Assembly: GCA_016865865.1 (NCBI GenBank)
Contig: VGOC01000023.1
Coordinates: 1-39,660, forward strand
From: Chloroflexota bacterium
GTDB lineage: Bacteria > Chloroflexota > Anaerolineae > Anaerolineales > UBA11858
Length of the DNA stretch: 39,660 nucleotides
Direction of reading: 5' to 3'
Shown: positions 38,370 to 39,660 of the stretch, one piece after another
How the letters are laid out: each line of letters opens with the position of its first letter
Numbering within the stretch: position 1 is the stretch's first letter
Program-made: the position numbers and the translations under genes
Notes under the pieces: generated by a model
What the model was told of the DNA's origin: nothing
Seen by the model: the letters and a program-made list of their open reading frames with translations, nothing else
Database searches by the model: none

Positions 38370-38980
38370 ACCGGCCTCACCGGTTGTCGAATCACCGTCT
38401 TCAATTTCTCGGGGGCCACCCGCCGCGGATCGCCCAGGTAGATTTCGTGATGCTTGCCGTTCAATTCGTAGCCCTGTTCCTTGGCGAATTGGTGCATAGC
38501 CGCAATCGTAGGCCCTTCGTTGGCATAGGAGCCAAGATACATAATCTGCACAGATAAGCCTTCGTGATATTCACCGAAGCGCAGGCGCGGCAGGGCGGCG
38601 GGATTCTTCTTGCGGGCTAATTCAGCGCGAGCCTGCTCGACGATCTCGGCGGTGACCGGCTCAGGCTGCATGACCATCACCGTCCACAGCCAATCCTCTT
38701 TTCGAGTCTGACTGAACGCGGTCATATCTTCTGCCCACCACAGACCTTCCAGAGGCGGCACAGTGAACTCGATCCCCTGCGGCTTGAGCGCAAACTTGAT
38801 CGTGTAGGCCATCCCATAGAGCGCATTGCAGGCCTCCTGGAAGAGAGGATTATCGTTGGGATAACCCTCCCCATCCACCATCAGGAAATTCATCGCCGGC
38901 ACATCCACCAGCGTGAATTTCCCCTTGGGGGGCAGGTAGAGATGTTTGAGTTCTTTCTTGTAATCGAATTTAGTAGACAT
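38354..38980 (-). CDS. GyrI-like small-molecule-binding protein
   Basis: The product has 208 residues. MNFLMVDGEGYPNDNPLFQEA, GMAYTIKFAL, GLWWAEDM and HEIYLGDPRRV are typical of the GyrI-like (SHS2-type effector-binding) family. These bind hydrophobic ligands and sometimes hydrolyse cyclopropanyl compounds. It overlaps the end of the PadR gene by 11 bp, so the two are co-translated and probably form a ligand-sensing pair. The C-terminal GNRQ and stop come from the CTACTG repeat. Confidence 0.85.
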   Translation of the reverse strand: MSTKFDYKKELKHLYLPPKGKFTLVDVPAMNFLMVDGEGYPNDNPLFQEACNALYGMAYTIKFALKPQGIEFTVPPLEGLWWAEDMTAFSQTRKEDWLWTVMVMQPEPVTAEIVEQARAELARKKNPAALPRLRFGEYHEGLSVQIMYLGSYANEGPTIAAMHQFAKEQGYELNGKHHEIYLGDPRRVAPEKLKTVIRQPVRPVGNRQ

Positions 38981-39506
38981 TTCCAGCCTCCACTTCTTGT
39001 ATGAATTTTCGCATCCAGTCGAGTTCGGCCTCGACCAGCGTGATACTGTAATCGAACATGGCTTCGACGAAGGGCGGCAAGGGACGTTGCTCGGCGACTC
39101 TCTGCAATAGATGTTCCCGGCGCTCTACCAAACAATCAGCGTAGGCATCGAGCGCTTCCAGGGCTTGCTCCTTGGGGATGATGGGCAAATTGGAAAGTCC
39201 TAACAAGAATGGGACCGAGCCTCGTCCGGGATTCGCCAGGGCTTCGGTCGACTCTACCACTTGAGTATGCCATCCCTGCGGAGTGATGGTGTACACCTTC
39301 CGGGCAGGGCCTCGGCCCTCTGGATGTTGGAGTTGACTCTCGATCAACCTGGATTTTTCTAGCTTATTGAGCAAGTAATAGATCGAGGAGAAACCAATCT
39401 CAGTCCAATCGCGCATGCCGCGTTCCTCAATGATCTGCTCGATCTCATAGCCATGGCGGGGCTTTTCGGCAATCAGGCTGAGGATGGCAAGTTCTGCATT
39501 GGTCAT
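38970..39506 (-). CDS. PadR-family transcriptional regulator
   Basis: The product has 178 residues. Winged helix: AELAILSLIAEKPRHGYEIEQII, GFSSIYYLLNKLEKSRLI, then the wing GPARKVYTITPQGW. The C-terminal helical dimerisation domain follows (PKEQALEALDAYADCLVERREHLLQ), the layout of PadR group s1. These repress genes for efflux or detoxification until a ligand binds. An inverted repeat lies directly upstream of its start (39515-39526), consistent with autoregulation. Co-translated with the GyrI-like gene. Confidence 0.92.
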   Translation of the reverse strand: MTNAELAILSLIAEKPRHGYEIEQIIEERGMRDWTEIGFSSIYYLLNKLEKSRLIESQLQHPEGRGPARKVYTITPQGWHTQVVESTEALANPGRGSVPFLLGLSNLPIIPKEQALEALDAYADCLVERREHLLQRVAEQRPLPPFVEAMFDYSITLVEAELDWMRKFIQEVEAGNVY

Positions 39507-39514
39507 AGAACTAT

Positions 39515-39526
39515 CCTAATAATAGG
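39515..39526. promoter_or_regulatory. Candidate PadR operator
   Basis: CCTA-ATAA-TAGG is a 4+4 inverted repeat, flanked by CTAT on both sides, 9-20 bp upstream of the PadR start. Its AT-rich centre and position suit autoregulation. On the minus strand it also contains TATTAT, a possible -10, but no acceptable -35 is seen. Confidence 0.35.
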
Positions 39527-39540
39527 CTATTCTCTGTCCA

Positions 39541-39601
39541 TTCGCTGAAAAATCTAGCGAAATTGCGAATTAGCAGATAAACTCAGGGGATGACCCCTGA
39601 G
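39541..39601 (+). repeat. Inverted repeats before a transposase start
   Basis: TTCGCT/AGCGAA (39541-39561) and CTCAGGGG-ATGA-CCCCTGAG (39582-39601) precede the transposase ATG; the second ends one base before it. A hairpin here would cover any ribosome site, a known way insertion sequences limit translation of transcripts entering from outside. The exact IS end is not determined. Confidence 0.5.
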
Positions 39602-39660
39602 ATGCACATTACCACAGAAAGAATAGACGACTTTCCGCTTTTGCTGGAAACGATGCAACA
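39602..39660 (+). CDS. Start of a probable IS1634-type (DUF4277) transposase, partial
   Basis: Nineteen codons are inside the window: MHITTERIDDFPLLLETMQ. The ITTERIDDxPLLL opening resembles transposases of the IS1634 group that are common in Chloroflexota, in which a DUF4277 domain precedes a DDE domain. The identification rests on this short segment alone, and the gene continues past the window edge. Confidence 0.5.
   Translation, partial: MHITTERIDDFPLLLETMQ

Overview
The window looks like a chromosomal segment of a Chloroflexota bacterium, most likely of the Anaerolineae type. This is inferred from gene content, not from a marker gene. The clues are a very large multi-GAF histidine kinase, a Ras-like GTPase/roadblock/V4R/DUF4388 gene cluster, a Thr/Pro-rich lipoprotein, a TIR-FGE protein relic, and many small palindromic repeats between genes.

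Layout. 1-1605: the tail of an unidentified gene, a small membrane-anchored protein and a lipoprotein. 1761-2860: tRNA-Asp with its own promoter and terminator, a dihydrofolate reductase gene whose stop codon has been lost, and a decayed thyA relic upstream of it. 2861-18193: a long minus-strand signalling block read from a good promoter at 18225-18253. In transcription order it holds roadblock/LC7, V4R, a REC/degenerate-GGDEF regulator, a DPM1-like glycosyltransferase, a DUF4388 protein, a Ras-like GTPase, an alpha/beta hydrolase, a second V4R, a left-handed beta-helix protein, a second REC/degenerate-GGDEF regulator, the eight-GAF histidine kinase, a single-domain response regulator and a second hydrolase lacking its nucleophile serine.

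18254-20414 is accessory DNA: a HigBA toxin-antitoxin pair with an apparently leaderless toxin gene, the domain V-VI end of a group II intron with a REP-like piece in its domain V loop, a repeat-truncated NYN nuclease gene with a two-hairpin leader, and two decayed copies of one repeat. 20415-22907: acyl-CoA dehydrogenase with an overlapping Nudix gene, then cold shock and RRM proteins with clear terminators. 23104-30012: a plus-strand operon that starts with a Phd/PIN pair and continues into a three-gene AddAB-like helicase-nuclease (inactive AddB-type helicase, UvrD-type helicase, separate Fe-S RecB-type nuclease), with a second AbrB/PIN pair between the last two genes. 30195-35388: FAD oxidoreductase, CinA-like protein, an amidohydrolase-CYTH fusion and a metallophosphoesterase. 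35408-36235: a broken TIR-FGE gene and a zinc-ribbon gene. 36434-39506: inositol-monophosphatase-like protein, aldo/keto reductase, and a PadR regulator with a GyrI-like protein. The window ends in the first codons of a probable IS1634-type transposase.

Three families of small hairpin elements recur. Family A is 121 bp (2 copies). Family B is about 112 bp with A6/T6-flanked hairpins (4 copies); one copy has an 8-bp target duplication that splits a toxin-antitoxin promoter from its gene. Family C has TCAGTA-TCACGAAA ends (2 full copies and 2 relics). These and a CTACTG-type repeat repeatedly form the 3' ends of genes and supply their last codons or stops. The two strongest candidates for an under-described system are the GTPase/V4R signalling block and the split AddAB-like complex.
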